A stretch of 64,000 bases of DNA from Poa pratensis. Lineage: Eukaryota > Streptophyta > Magnoliopsida > Poales > Poaceae. The position numbers and the translations under genes are program-made. Location: assembly GCA_947311845.1 (NCBI GenBank), contig CAMZMU010000041.1, positions 135,035,849 through 135,099,848 on the forward strand, given 5' to 3'. Below are positions 22,914-32,683 of this stretch, piece after piece. Below the pieces are notes generated by a model. It worked only from the letters and a program-made list of their open reading frames with translations, made no database searches and was not told where the DNA came from. Each line of letters opens with the position of its first letter. Positions within the stretch are counted from its first letter, which is position 1.

Positions 22914-25850
22914 AAAATTGTGATAGCTGGGGGTGCCATGACCGCCATATTGACGTGTCGAGTGTGTAACTTTTGCTCTGTATTGGAGGGACGTCCTCGC
23001 TGGATCATGTTCATCTGCCCGCGAGTTACGGGATATTTTTGTTCATCTCCTTGCTGCATCTGATGCACGGCTGCTGCCATTTGTGTTCCCGTAACGGGTT
23101 GTGCTGGCACCATGTACACTGGCGTCGGTTGCGCTGGTGTTGGTGCAGGATACACCTGAGTAGGCTGTGTTTGTGGTGGTATGGAATATACCTGTGCTTG
23201 TTATACTTGTTGCGGCGGATATGCCTGAACAGGCTGTGCTTGTGATGCAGTCGACGGAGTCTGCACTAGTTGAGGGGGTGCGCGTCCATCTTTTTGCAGT
23301 CGCAGTATATGTTCAATCGCAAATTGATCGAATTCCCTGCAATTTCTCAACGAGTGGTTAGAGCGAAGCTTACCATCATCCCCTTTGTAAAGATGGAATC
23401 TGCAATAATCGTCCATCCTTTCTTCGATTGAGCGCTCGGGATCTTTGTCTGCTCGCCTGCGCCACTCTGGCCTTCTGTAGCTATCGCGGTCGTCGCGTCT
23501 GTGGTCTCGACTGTCACGTCGATCATCTGTGCGATGGTCTCGATCACTCGGCGTCGTCAGTACGATGATCTCGATTATCACGATGATCGGGTCGTCTGTC
23601 AGTTTGATCGCGGTTGTCCCTTGACTGGACAAAGCCTGCTGCGATGAAGTTTGGATGGTCATCATCGTGATAACGATGCTTGCGTTTGCGCCTTCGATCA
23701 TCTCTGTAGCTATCTCTGCGGTCTCGACTGCTATCCTCATGATTTTCATGTGAGGGTGCGGCTCGAGTGGCTCGTACGGAGTCTTCTCCATCTGCCCATT
23801 TTGTTGCGAGTACCATGAGTGCCGCCATTGTCTTCGGATCTTCTCGACCAAGCGTTTCTTTGAAGTCTTCTCTCCAGAGTCCGTTTTTGAAGGCGTCGAT
23901 TGCCCTATCTTCTGATACGCTGCCTACTGAGTTACGGATAGTGGTCCACCGCCGTATGTACGATCTCAGAGATTCATCTGACTTTTGCTTACCGGTCCGG
24001 AGCTCCTCGAAAGTTTTGGGGCGCTCACATAGAGACTCAAAGTATTTGATGAAATCACCTTTGAAGTGCTCCCATGAATCGTAGTATGATTCGGGTAGCG
24101 ATTTGAGCCAATCGCGAGCTGTTCCTTCCATCATGAGTTGTATGTATTGCATAGCTGTGGTTGTGGTGCCGCGCTGACATCCAACAGCCAGCCTGTAATC
24201 TTCTAACCAGCCTGATGGCTCTTGTTTGCAGTTGAACTTTGGCGTGGTAGCTAGCGAAAACTTCTTGGGCATACGAGCCTCCCGGATCCGTCGAGTGAAG
24301 CATAGCGCTCCACATGGCCCGATTTCTGCTTCCGAGTCTGAGCTGCTGCTGTATGACCTCCTCGAGTGGCTCCTGCTGGATCAATGATGATGTGAGCTTT
24401 TTTGACTGCTCCTTCCCCGAGGACTTCGACTGCGACGGTCCCGATCTGTATCTCTCCTTGGAGTTGCTTGTGGATGCTGTATGGCTTTTGCTGCTATTGC
24501 CAGTTGTTTGTACAGTTGGAGGTGCTGATCCCTCTTCGGGTCTCCTGCAGGAGGTTCGATTGTTCTGAGATAGGTGCCTAGCGTCATCAGCGCCGCGGCT
24601 GGCTCAGTAGGTATGGGGACTCCTTCCGCGTCGACTGCCATAAAGGCTGGGTTTAGGTTTCGAGTGACCGCCGCACGATCTGCGTCTCCGAGGTTTATGA
24701 ATCGTGACCTATTCGCAGGGTCGTTTCTGCCTGTTGAACTCATAGACAATGCTCTTCGCCGAGCACTCGATATGCTGGCTTGCTTTTTGCGTTCTTCGAG
24801 TACTGCTCGGTAGTTCTTCAATCGTATCGATTCTTGCCACTGGAAGTATTGTAAGGTCAATACTTCTTCCGGAGTTGCGTTTGCTGGTAGCATTGTGCAG
24901 TTTCGATTACTTTGCTCACTTTTTCCGCCATCTCTGCGGTGATGGTCAGAGTGGTTGTTCCGTCAGGCATGGTGACTGTGCAAGGGTATTCAGTAGGTCG
25001 ACGGCATGTTGCAGCTGCTGACGTTTCTGCTGTACTCGCGGTGTATACCTGGTATGGAAACACTCGATCTTCCGCCCATGTGTTGCTAATGTGCATTATG
25101 GATTCGGCGTCGTCATCCAGGCTAGAGTTGCTTCGCTTGCCGGGGTTTCTGCCGCAATCGAGTTTATCTTCGAGTGCCTTGTCCTGGCTATTTGCATCGC
25201 AGGTGAATATCTCGTGGCTGGCACGGATTTCTGGGCCGTTGAGATCGGCGAGGTATATGCTGTCATCTATGTTCTCCTCGTTCCCCGCGACGTCGTAGCA
25301 ATCGACGACGTTGTCGAGTGACTTGATTGAGTTGTTTGGGCGGTACGCAGATTCGATCTCGCTTCTTCCAAATCTTTTTGCCACCTCGTCACGGAATTCT
25401 TGCGAGGTCATGGATGTTGTAGAGTCGCTTGGCGATTGGATTGGGACGATCTGTGACGATGTCGCGCCCAAGATGGATGGTGTTGCAGTCAAAACGTTGT
25501 CGATTGTCTCTGTGTCGAGTGTCTCCATGTCGAGTGGGTCTAACAGGTCCTGCACATCATCTTTATCAACAAAGAGGTTAAAATTTCCAACTGTAATATC
25601 CAAACCTGATTCGAGTGCGGCAAAGGCTTGTCGAGCCTCCATCGAGTGCGGCGTGAGCCTCCTTGGAGATTTTGGCGAGTGATCGCTTTTTGAATTGATG
25701 CTGGTCGATCTTGCCGGCGAGTTGCCGTTTGTAGCGGTGGTCGGTGATTTGCTTTTTGATGATGTAGTAGGCGAGTTACCTTGTGCAGATGCGATCGGCG
25801 GGTGGCTGCTTGATGATGAAACCGGCGAAACCGTGAGCCCAATACTACCT
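22910..25850 (-). pseudogene. gag region of the outer Gypsy element (frameshifted)
   Basis: From the PBS leftward, frames succeed one another. A Ser/Thr-rich N-terminal part comes first (24857-25850; acidic, with repeated NSPxxS motifs), then a basic Arg/Ser-rich part (24381-24893). The Gag core is at 23544-24272, with PSGWLEDYRLAVG, MEGTARDWLKSLPESYYDSW, DESLRSYIRRWTTIRNSV and AIDAFKNGLWREDFKETLG. After it come an Arg/Asp-rich region with many RDxRDxR motifs (23201-23851) and a Gln/Pro-rich tail. The Gag core is the same type as in the nested element, so both are probably Tat-branch relatives. At least four frame changes prevent a single product. Confidence 0.85.
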
Positions 25851-25853
25851 CTT

Positions 25854-25870
25854 CCCACAGACGGCGCCAA
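25854..25870 (-). other. primer-binding site of the outer Gypsy element
   Basis: The reverse complement reads ttggcgccgtctgtggg, starting one base from the 5' LTR edge at 25872. It fixes the minus-strand orientation. Confidence 0.85.
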
Positions 25871-25871
25871 T

Positions 25872-26342
25872 TGTCGAGGTGTGCTCTCGGCAATTCCCAT
25901 GGTTGCTATAGCTAGGGTTGATTGTGTGGTAGAGAACGCGTAGTATTGGTGGAATCGACGGCTGACAAGCTGGATTTACCCAGGTTCAGGGCCCTCGAGT
26001 GAGGTAAAACCCCTACTTCCTGCTTGTCTGTGTTTATGGTATGAATATCAGGGTTACAAGGGTTCGACGAGTTGCTGATCTCGCCGAGTTTTGGTGGCTA
26101 TGAATTCCTTACCTTGATCGATCACCCTCACAGCCTTTATATAGGATGCTGGGTCTCGGGAAACACAACCGACCAATGTTACATGTATGGAAAATCTTAA
26201 CCGACCATAACTTGATCTAACTTGGGAAGCACTCCTCGTCTCGGTCCTTCCTTCGTGGGCTTCGATTAATCTTTGGCATTCTTTGATCATCACGTGCACC
26301 AGGTACCTCTAAGCTGGGTACCCGCAGAGTATAACCTCATCA
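25872..26342 (-). repeat. 5' LTR of the outer Gypsy element
   Basis: 471 bp, starts tgtcgaggtgtgctctcgg and ends cctcatca, followed by the CATAC duplication at 26343-26347. Confidence 0.93.
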
Positions 26343-26730
26343 CATACACATCGATGAGCTAGCTAAATCAGCTTGCGTGCAATCAGCCTGACAGGCTAAC
26401 CTAAAGATCATTAGGTACAGCATCAGGGAGTTCGAGAGAGGCGGTGGCAGGAAAGTGCTATGAACAGTGGCCCATCCGGAACCCTACAAGAACTTGTCCA
26501 ACGCAACCGGCAACGCAGGAGTACTGCTGCAGGTTTGCTCAAGTTTGGCTGCCCTGACCCTGAGGAAGCACCACAACCAGCCTAATTCCGGTGCATGTTC
26601 TGAACCCTGCCTTTGCTGAATTGAACAACCTAGAAACGCATCAACATAGACCGATAGCATCCAGAATTTGCTTGGTTAAAAGTTTATAGATGATGGTACC
26701 AGTAGTAAATCTGTGGTCCCATAGGTATGA
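26343..26730 (-). pseudogene. EXPP1 duplicate block, right part with last-exon pseudogene copy 2
   Basis: This continues the block interrupted at 7518: 'gctagctaaatcag..ttgcgtgcaatcagcc' matches 57205-57250. The piece 26485-26629 aligns with the last EXPP1 exon, with a large internal deletion and loss of frame. Intron 2 is still recognisable (about 26630-26720, including 'aaatctgtggtcccata' near the exon 2 boundary). Homology stops where exon 2 should begin, so only the 3' end of the gene was duplicated. Confidence 0.75.
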
Positions 26731-26739
26731 GATGAACAG

Positions 26740-28700
26740 CAATTCTGCAGGAACAATTAATAACGATCTGAAGTAGAGAATACTCAGAAGGGTACATTAA
26801 AAAAGTCTTGACAACAAAACCCTCGCAAATCTGGTTAAATCAAAGACGAAGCCTTGAGGCCTTGTATTTCATATAGCACTTGCAATTGCAATGCATGAAT
26901 CTCCTCACTGGGTAGAACAAGAATAAAGGCAAGCCGGAATGGCTTCCAATTATACGACAAATATGGACCAAACAATGCAAATAAATGTCTCATAGTATAA
27001 GCCCTCGGCAAACCTGCGGTGATATCATTAGCACAGCCATTCTCGATGACAGTATAATCATCCAACACTTGCAATTCTTAAGGTTTCATCAGTGGACACA
27101 CGTGGAATAAAATGCACATGCCAACCATAGGTACACTTTAAATGAGCAGTAGAAAGCAGTTCAGATTTAAAACTCAAATCTGTCGGATGTGTAAAGCAAC
27201 TGTGTAGAAATAAATGATGCTCTCAAGTTGAAAATTCAATACAAAGTGCAGTAAAAAGGTCTTGCATCTGGACAATAAAACTCTCAGCAACCTGGTTAGA
27301 TCATAGAACCAAGCCTTGAGGCCTAGTAATGTCATACGGCACTTGCAATGCACGAGTTTCCTTATTGGGTCGCAAACCAATCAAGAAGCCTTAGCTGTAT
27401 TCTTTTTAAAACACACTAGAAAGTGGTTGAGATTTAGAATTAAAATCTGCATGAGATGGAAAACTTTGTAGCAACAAATGATTCTATCAAATCTCGAGTA
27501 GACATTCCAAAAAAGTCCAGTACAAAGTTCTCACAGTTTGACAATAAAACCCTCAGAAAACTAGTTAGATCATAGACCAAGCCTTAAGGCCTAGTAATGT
27601 CATACGGCACTTGCAATGCATGAGTTTCCTCATTGGGTACAACCAGATCAAAACACAAATATGGAGCCACAAGGAGAAGTTCCATAAAAGAACCTGAAAA
27701 ACTGCATGAGAGATGGAAAAATACTCTGTAGGAACAAATGATGTTCCCAAGTAGACAATTCCAAGTGAAATACATTACATAGGTCTCGCAGTTGGACAAT
27801 AAAACCCTCAGAAAACTGGTTAGATCATAGACCAGGCATTGAGGCCTAGTAAATGTCATACGGCACTTGCAATGCATGTGTTTCCTCATTGGGTACAACA
27901 AGATCAAAACACAAATAAGGAGCCACCAGGAGAAGTTTCATAAAAAAATATCAACAACCGCATGAGAGATGGAAAAGTACTCTGCACAAACAAATGATGT
28001 TCCCAAGTAGACAATTCCAGTAAAATACATAACAAAGGTCTTGCAGTTAGACAATAAAACCCTCCGAAAACTGGTTAGATCATAGACCATGCCTTTGAGG
28101 CCTAGTAATGTCATACGGCACTTGCAATGCGTGAGTTTCCTCATTGGATACAACAAGATCAAAACACATATAAGGAGCCACAAAGGGGAAGTTTTGCAAG
28201 AAAAAACTCACAAAAACTGCATGAGAGATGAATTTTTACTCTGTAGGAACAAATGATGTTCCCAAGTAGACAATTCCAAATAAATACACAACAAAGGTCT
28301 CACAGTTAGACAATAAAACCCTCAGAAAACTGGTTAGATCATAGACCAAGCCTTGAGGCCTAGTAAATGTCATGCGGCACTTGCAATGCATGAGTTTCCT
28401 CATCGGGTACAACAAATTCAAAGCACACATAAGGAGTCACAAGAAGTTTCATAACAACCCTCAGAAAACTGCTGAGAGATGGAAATCAGTTCTGTAGCAA
28501 CAAATGATGCTCTCAAGTAAACAATTCCAAGCAAAGTATATCACAAATGTCTCACTATTAGACAACTGAACCCTCAGAAAACTGGTTAGATCATAGACCA
28601 ACCCTAGAGGCCTAATAATGTCTCATTTGGTACAACAAGATCAAAACACGAATAAGGAGTCTCAACTCTCAAGGAGACGTTTCACAAAAGGCAAGCTGGA
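26740..28700. repeat. tandem array of about seven ~255-bp units
   Basis: A conserved core (ggttagatcatagaccaagc, then aggcctagtaatgtcata, then cacttgcaatgcatgagttt) recurs. The gttaga landmark is at 26834, 27295, 27564, 27819, 28074, 28333 and 28585, giving spacings of 461, 269, 255, 255, 259 and 252. The outer units are most diverged and the central ones most alike. It lies in the 3' flank of HPPK/DHPS. Minus-strand frames repeat MRKLMHCKCRMTLLGLKAW, but they are interrupted in each unit. Confidence 0.9.
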
Positions 28701-29197
28701 ACAGCTTCAACTTATATAATATACATGTGATATATGTGAACTAACATTGCAAAAAAAATTGGACTTGGAAACAACTTGAAATCTGAAACAGTCAATATTC
28801 TTTCAAAGTTGTGGAATCAAAATAAAATATACCAGAATGTTGCATAGAAATTGTGCCAGAAACCTATGTAAGATGCATGAATATTATCTGAACCTTTCTA
28901 GCAGCCTTTAGAACCTTATTTTGTTTTGGTTACTCACTGGGTGGCCTGAGTTGAGTTTACCTTTGTTTCCTTGAAGATTCTAGGAAGGAGGCACAAGAAA
29001 AACTGTATTTCTTTGGTTCACTGTAATAGTTATTTATACATGTTTCCATTGCTTTAAGTGATGATACACCCCATATATGGTACTGAGCTGAGAAGCCAGT
29101 GATGTGACAGCAAGTCAGCAACTACTCCACATCAGCATTTTCTTGTACAAAACTGGAGACTGGTCTCGATTCTATGCTGGTGGTATATTTTCTATTA
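28701..29197 (-). other. 3' flank of HPPK/DHPS
   Basis: AT-rich sequence between the stop codon of the folate gene and the repeat array. It should hold the 3' UTR and poly(A) site. I see no other gene. Confidence 0.5.
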
Positions 29198-30895
29198 TCA
29201 CCTTCTCCCCTTGCGCAATGCATCAGAGACCTTAGCAGCATCCACATTGTATCTAACATTGTGGACCCTTACAATATTAGCACCATTCAATATCGCGGCT
29301 GTAACAGCAGAAACAGTAGCAACATCTCTCTCAACTGGATCGGCGCGATTGCATATTTCACCTAAGAATTTTTTCCTCGAGGGTCCAAGTAATATTGGCA
29401 CACGTGAAGCACCTATACTCATTTTACCCATTTCTTCTCTAATGGATTCCAAGCCCATAATAACATCAAGATTATGTTTGGATTTCTTGGAAAACCCAAT
29501 GCCGGGATCAAGAACTATCCTCCACAAAGGAATTCCAGATAACTCTGCTGCTCTCAACCGAGCATATAACTCAGAAGCGACTTCTTTGCAGACATCATCA
29601 TACTGTAAATTCTGTTCACTTTGCATAGTTGATGGATCACCTCTCATGTGCATGGTAACATATGGAACCCCAAGTTCAGCAACAACTTCAAGAATATTTG
29701 GGTCAAGCTGTCCACCAGATACATCATTAATCATGGTGGCTCCTCTTTTTACAGCTTCAGCAGCGACTTGCGCGTAGAATGTGTCTACTGAGAGCAACTT
29801 CCCCTCCATCTCGGGGATTTTTGTGATTGCATTCAGAACAGGGACCAGCCTCTCAAGTTCTTCGTTTGCAGATAGCTTCGTTGCAAAGGGCCTGGTAGAT
29901 TGAGCACCAATATCAATTATGTCTGCACCTTCTGATAATAACAACTTGGCCTGAGAAATGGCAGCTTCCACTTCTTGAAATTTACCTCCATCACTAAAGC
30001 TGTCCGGCGTCAGGTTAAGCACCCCCATAACAAGGGTCCTCTGACGCCAATCCAACAGACGACTTCCAACAGGAATGACCCTTTTAATACTTTCTTGTCC
30101 AATTATAGATTCACCACCAAGCTCATTCCACAAATCAAAGAACCCACCACTGCACTTTGAGAGAGAATGCCAGCTTTTTTCCATACTATCATCAGCCGAC
30201 GAACCCAGAAGGTCAACAAGAGGTGCTAAAACGAATGGTCTCTCATGGATGCGTTCATGTGGCACAACCAGAGTCTCAGTATTGATCCGGGAGTGCCCAT
30301 ACAGAAGAATGTCTAGATCGATTGGTCTTGGACCATACCTTATTCCAGCAGTGCGCCCTATGTCCTTCTCGATCTCCTTCAGCTTGTTGAGCAAATCATG
30401 AGGCCCCATCTTAGTCGTGCCCCTAACAGCAGAGTTCAGGAACCGCGGCTGATCAGTCACATAAGCAGGTGCAGTCTCATACAAACAGGCGTGCCTGGTG
30501 ATTTTGATACCCGAGTTCCTCATCAGCCGCAGTGCTCTGTCAAAAGTACTGATTCTATCTCCCACATTGCTTCCCAGAGCAATCACAATCTCTTGGTCGG
30601 CAGAATCGCCTGCAAGCGCACATTGTGTATATGAACGGGCCCTGTACGGACTAGCATGCCCCAGTGGCTTATTTGGGGAGTTGAGAGAATGCCTAAGATC
30701 CAAGGCTGTTACATTATAAGAGGGAAAAAAAGAGTTAGAGCTGTCTTTGATTGGAAAGTAAGAAAACTGGAAAACAGATGTTATTATGGAGCCTTGAATG
30801 CTACCTGAGAACGCACTCGGCGCCGCTAGCCCTCCGCAGTAGTAGCTCTTGGCAGCTGAGTACATCTTCCTGTATGTATCCTTGGCACGGAGCAT
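29198..30895 (-). CDS. bifunctional HPPK/DHPS (folate biosynthesis), probably mitochondrial
   Basis: The 565-codon open frame makes 6-hydroxymethyl-7,8-dihydropterin pyrophosphokinase fused to dihydropteroate synthase. The first half activates the pterin with ATP; the second joins it to p-aminobenzoate, the last pterin-specific steps to dihydropteroate. Residues 1-100 are basic and Ser/Tyr-rich, fitting an organelle presequence; plant HPPK/DHPS is known to be mitochondrial. HPPK (about 103-230) shows IALGSNVGDR, YETAPAYVTDQPRFLN and YGPRPIDLDILLYG. DHPS (about 285-562) shows VMGVLNLTPDSFSDGG, GADIIDIGAQSTRP, LLSVDT, MINDVSGG, YVTMHMRG, VLDPGIGFSKK, LLGPSRKKFLG and IVRVHNV. All catalytic blocks are intact. 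Codons 31-64 contain a convincing 99-nt GT-AG intron (30706-30804) that keeps frame, so the mature mRNA probably encodes 532 residues: CDS 30895-30805 joined to 30705-29198. Confidence 0.95.
   Translation of the reverse strand: MLRAKDTYRKMYSAAKSYYCGGLAAPSAFSGSIQGSIITSVFQFSYFPIKDSSNSFFPSYNVTALDLRHSLNSPNKPLGHASPYRARSYTQCALAGDSADQEIVIALGSNVGDRISTFDRALRLMRNSGIKITRHACLYETAPAYVTDQPRFLNSAVRGTTKMGPHDLLNKLKEIEKDIGRTAGIRYGPRPIDLDILLYGHSRINTETLVVPHERIHERPFVLAPLVDLLGSSADDSMEKSWHSLSKCSGGFFDLWNELGGESIIGQESIKRVIPVGSRLLDWRQRTLVMGVLNLTPDSFSDGGKFQEVEAAISQAKLLLSEGADIIDIGAQSTRPFATKLSANEELERLVPVLNAITKIPEMEGKLLSVDTFYAQVAAEAVKRGATMINDVSGGQLDPNILEVVAELGVPYVTMHMRGDPSTMQSEQNLQYDDVCKEVASELYARLRAAELSGIPLWRIVLDPGIGFSKKSKHNLDVIMGLESIREEMGKMSIGASRVPILLGPSRKKFLGEICNRADPVERDVATVSAVTAAILNGANIVRVHNVRYNVDAAKVSDALRKGRR
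30706..30804 (-). other. 99-nt in-frame, stop-free intron in the HPPK/DHPS leader
   Basis: Donor tctcag|gtagcat at 30804 and acceptor ataatgtaacag|cc at 30706, preceded by a T/C-rich tract (aactctttttttccctc). It is AT-rich unlike the flanking exon, has length divisible by three and contains no stop. Splicing joins Ser-Ala to Leu-Asp-Leu. Retention would add 33 residues. Confidence 0.7.
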
Positions 30896-30966
30896 CTTAG
30901 AGCATATGAGCCAGGTCTAGCTCTGCTGCTTAAATCGTCTCGCGCATCTAGTTCTTCCGGTCATAC
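30896..30966 (-). promoter_or_regulatory. three short upstream ORFs before the HPPK/DHPS start
   Basis: Reading toward the main ATG at 30895, the leader holds a 15-codon uORF (begins ATGACCGGAAG), a 5-codon uORF (ATGCGCGAGACGATTTAA) and a 2-codon uORF (ATGCTCTAA) that ends one base before the main ATG. Such uORFs usually lower main-ORF translation. Whether all are in the mRNA depends on the 5' UTR splice at 30991. Confidence 0.7.
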
Positions 30967-30990
30967 GGAGAGATCCCCGTGGTTGACACC

Positions 30991-31491
30991 CTGCAATAGT
31001 GAGGAACACTTCTTTTTAGCGTAAGCAGATATAGGCTCATAATCTCCCAGAAAATAATTTCCAATAGAATTCTGCAGCTAACAGACATAGTTTGCATCGT
31101 ATTACGTTTCTACAGGAGCTCATGATCTGACATGTACAATCATAATTCATGTACAGTGGTAATTAAACATGCTCATTGTGTCATTTGCTAGCAAAATATA
31201 AATACATGTACAATAATTATTCACAATGCTTATGCTAAATTTCTCAGGACTGAAGAATGCGAATATGAATCAAAAGAAATTGCTACTATTTTTTGGGTCT
31301 AAATCTTGTAGACACAAATTTGGTTAGTCACTAGATCTCCAGCCGAGCAATCAATCAGCTTCCAAGCACTACGGAAGCAAGCAAGATCTCATGCACATTG
31401 ACCAAGCAGGACAGGAGCAAGCAGGGTGAGCAATCAGACTCCAAGCATGTTCTTTTTTTAAGAGGAAGCTGCGGTAATACTTGAGTGCTAC
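30991..31491 (-). other. 5' UTR intron of HPPK/DHPS
   Basis: Donor gctcgcag|gtagcact (GT at 31491-31490) and acceptor ctattgcag|ggtgtc (AG at 30992-30991). The 501-bp AT-rich interior contrasts with the GC-rich exon on its upstream side. Confidence 0.65.
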
Positions 31492-31680
31492 CTGCGAGCT
31501 CGGCTGGAGAAGCTCGGGGATGACGGGTGGACGGCGTCGATCTGGAGGCGGAGGCGCTCGGGCGTCGGCGGGAGGAGCTGGTCGACGAGGACGAGGTAGA
31601 GGCGCTCGGGGGTCGTCGTCGTCGTGAGCGGTAGCGAGGGTCAGGGAAAGGAGATGGTGGTGGGAGGCGGCGGCAACCTA
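31492..31680 (-). other. non-coding first exon of HPPK/DHPS
   Basis: A GC-rich, C/T-rich block on the minus strand without any ATG, ending in the donor at 31491. It looks like a monocot 5' UTR exon. The transcription start is a guess, placed where GC content falls at about 31680. Confidence 0.5.
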
Positions 31681-32678
31681 GGGAGTGGATACATACAAGA
31701 TTGGGGAGGCTAGAGAGGCGGGATGGGAGTCTCGGGCCTGTGGACGCGGGGATGTTTTCATTTTTGGTAACAGGTTACAAGCCATGTAAAAACTGATCTT
31801 ACACAACTGAAAATATAGGATAACCATATGTGACAAGCCAAGGCCTATTCTCTCTTTCGGCACCACTGTAGCAGCCAACAAAGAGAATAGAGACAGATCA
31901 CCTCTTCACCCGATCTCGACGCGGCTCCATCGCTGATCAGCAGCTTTTTGGAGCTCCAAAATAGTTTGCCATAGGACAAATCATTGATGTTGAAAGAATC
32001 AGACCGGGCAGCACGACCCCGGACAATGCCATCGAACTTCAAAACTGGCACCCCCGCACGACGACGTCGGATTAGGGAATCAGAATCATCAGCTTCCAAC
32101 CACGAACCCAGCACAAGGTGCACCATCTTCCAGATGTCACCAACGCAGACAACCGTCTGCACATACTACTGAAAAATCCTCTCTGCTCCACCATGGCGTC
32201 TGAGACAACGCCGCAACAACAGGGACAGAGCTAAATGAAAAACCCATCGATGGAATCGCCGACGCCGCCTCGCCGACACCATCCATGAACCCTAAAGCCA
32301 CTGATCTGAAAGATTGGCAAGCACACGATGCCAGCAACTCCGAGACGCCGCCATGAAGGACAACACCGGTGTGGGAGTGGAGTTGGGCACGTTTATTTGC
32401 CCAGGCGCCGCTCCCACCACCCAACGGCGCACCATAGGAGACAAAATCTAACCCTAACTACTAGGTCAGAACGGAGGAAATAGGTCCCCCTCCCTCCTGC
32501 CGCCGCCAGAGCGGCAAGCGGAGGGAGAGGGGACCATGACCAACACCCTGGCCGGTAGAGATTGGGAGGACCTTGGTCGCCGCCTGCTCTCGCGAGAAGG
32601 AGAGGAAAGAACGAAGGGTTTACGGCGTACGTAGGTTAGCGCACAGGTTAGGTCGACATCTGGGCGCAGGGATGGTGG
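31681..32678. other. unassigned mid-GC segment upstream of HPPK/DHPS
   Basis: The first part should hold the HPPK/DHPS promoter. From about 31850 to 32640 the DNA is GC-rich with short frames on both strands (longest about 105 codons at 31845-32162, minus) that share no recognisable motif. It looks like a piece of repeat or captured exon material, but I cannot name a family. The Athila-like element inserted at its right edge. Confidence 0.4.
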
Positions 32679-32683
32679 CCCAC
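32679..32683. repeat. left target-site duplication CCCAC
   Basis: cccac precedes the LTR at 32684 and is repeated at 39691-39695 after the other LTR. Confidence 0.93.

Larger units (their letters stand above)
7519..26342 (-). mobile_element. non-autonomous Ty3/Gypsy LTR retrotransposon (gag + protease), outer element
   Basis: LTRs at 7519-7990 and 25872-26342 begin TG and end CA, flanked by the 5-bp duplication CATAC. The primer-binding site lies next to the right LTR in reverse, so the element is transcribed on the minus strand and the right LTR is the 5' LTR. It encodes a gag-like region and an aspartic protease (about 22186-25850). No reverse transcriptase, RNase H or integrase was found. 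The space between protease and the 3' LTR holds two tandem-repeat arrays. A complete second Gypsy element (8216-20253) is nested in one of them. The two LTRs differ at roughly 16 of 471 positions by eye, so this is the older of the two insertions. Confidence 0.93.

Noticed and set aside
27174..28430. Series of similar minus-strand ORFs (MRKLMHCKCRMTLLGLKAW ...)
   Set aside because: They arise from tandem DNA repeats and are each interrupted by stops. Reported as a repeat array instead.
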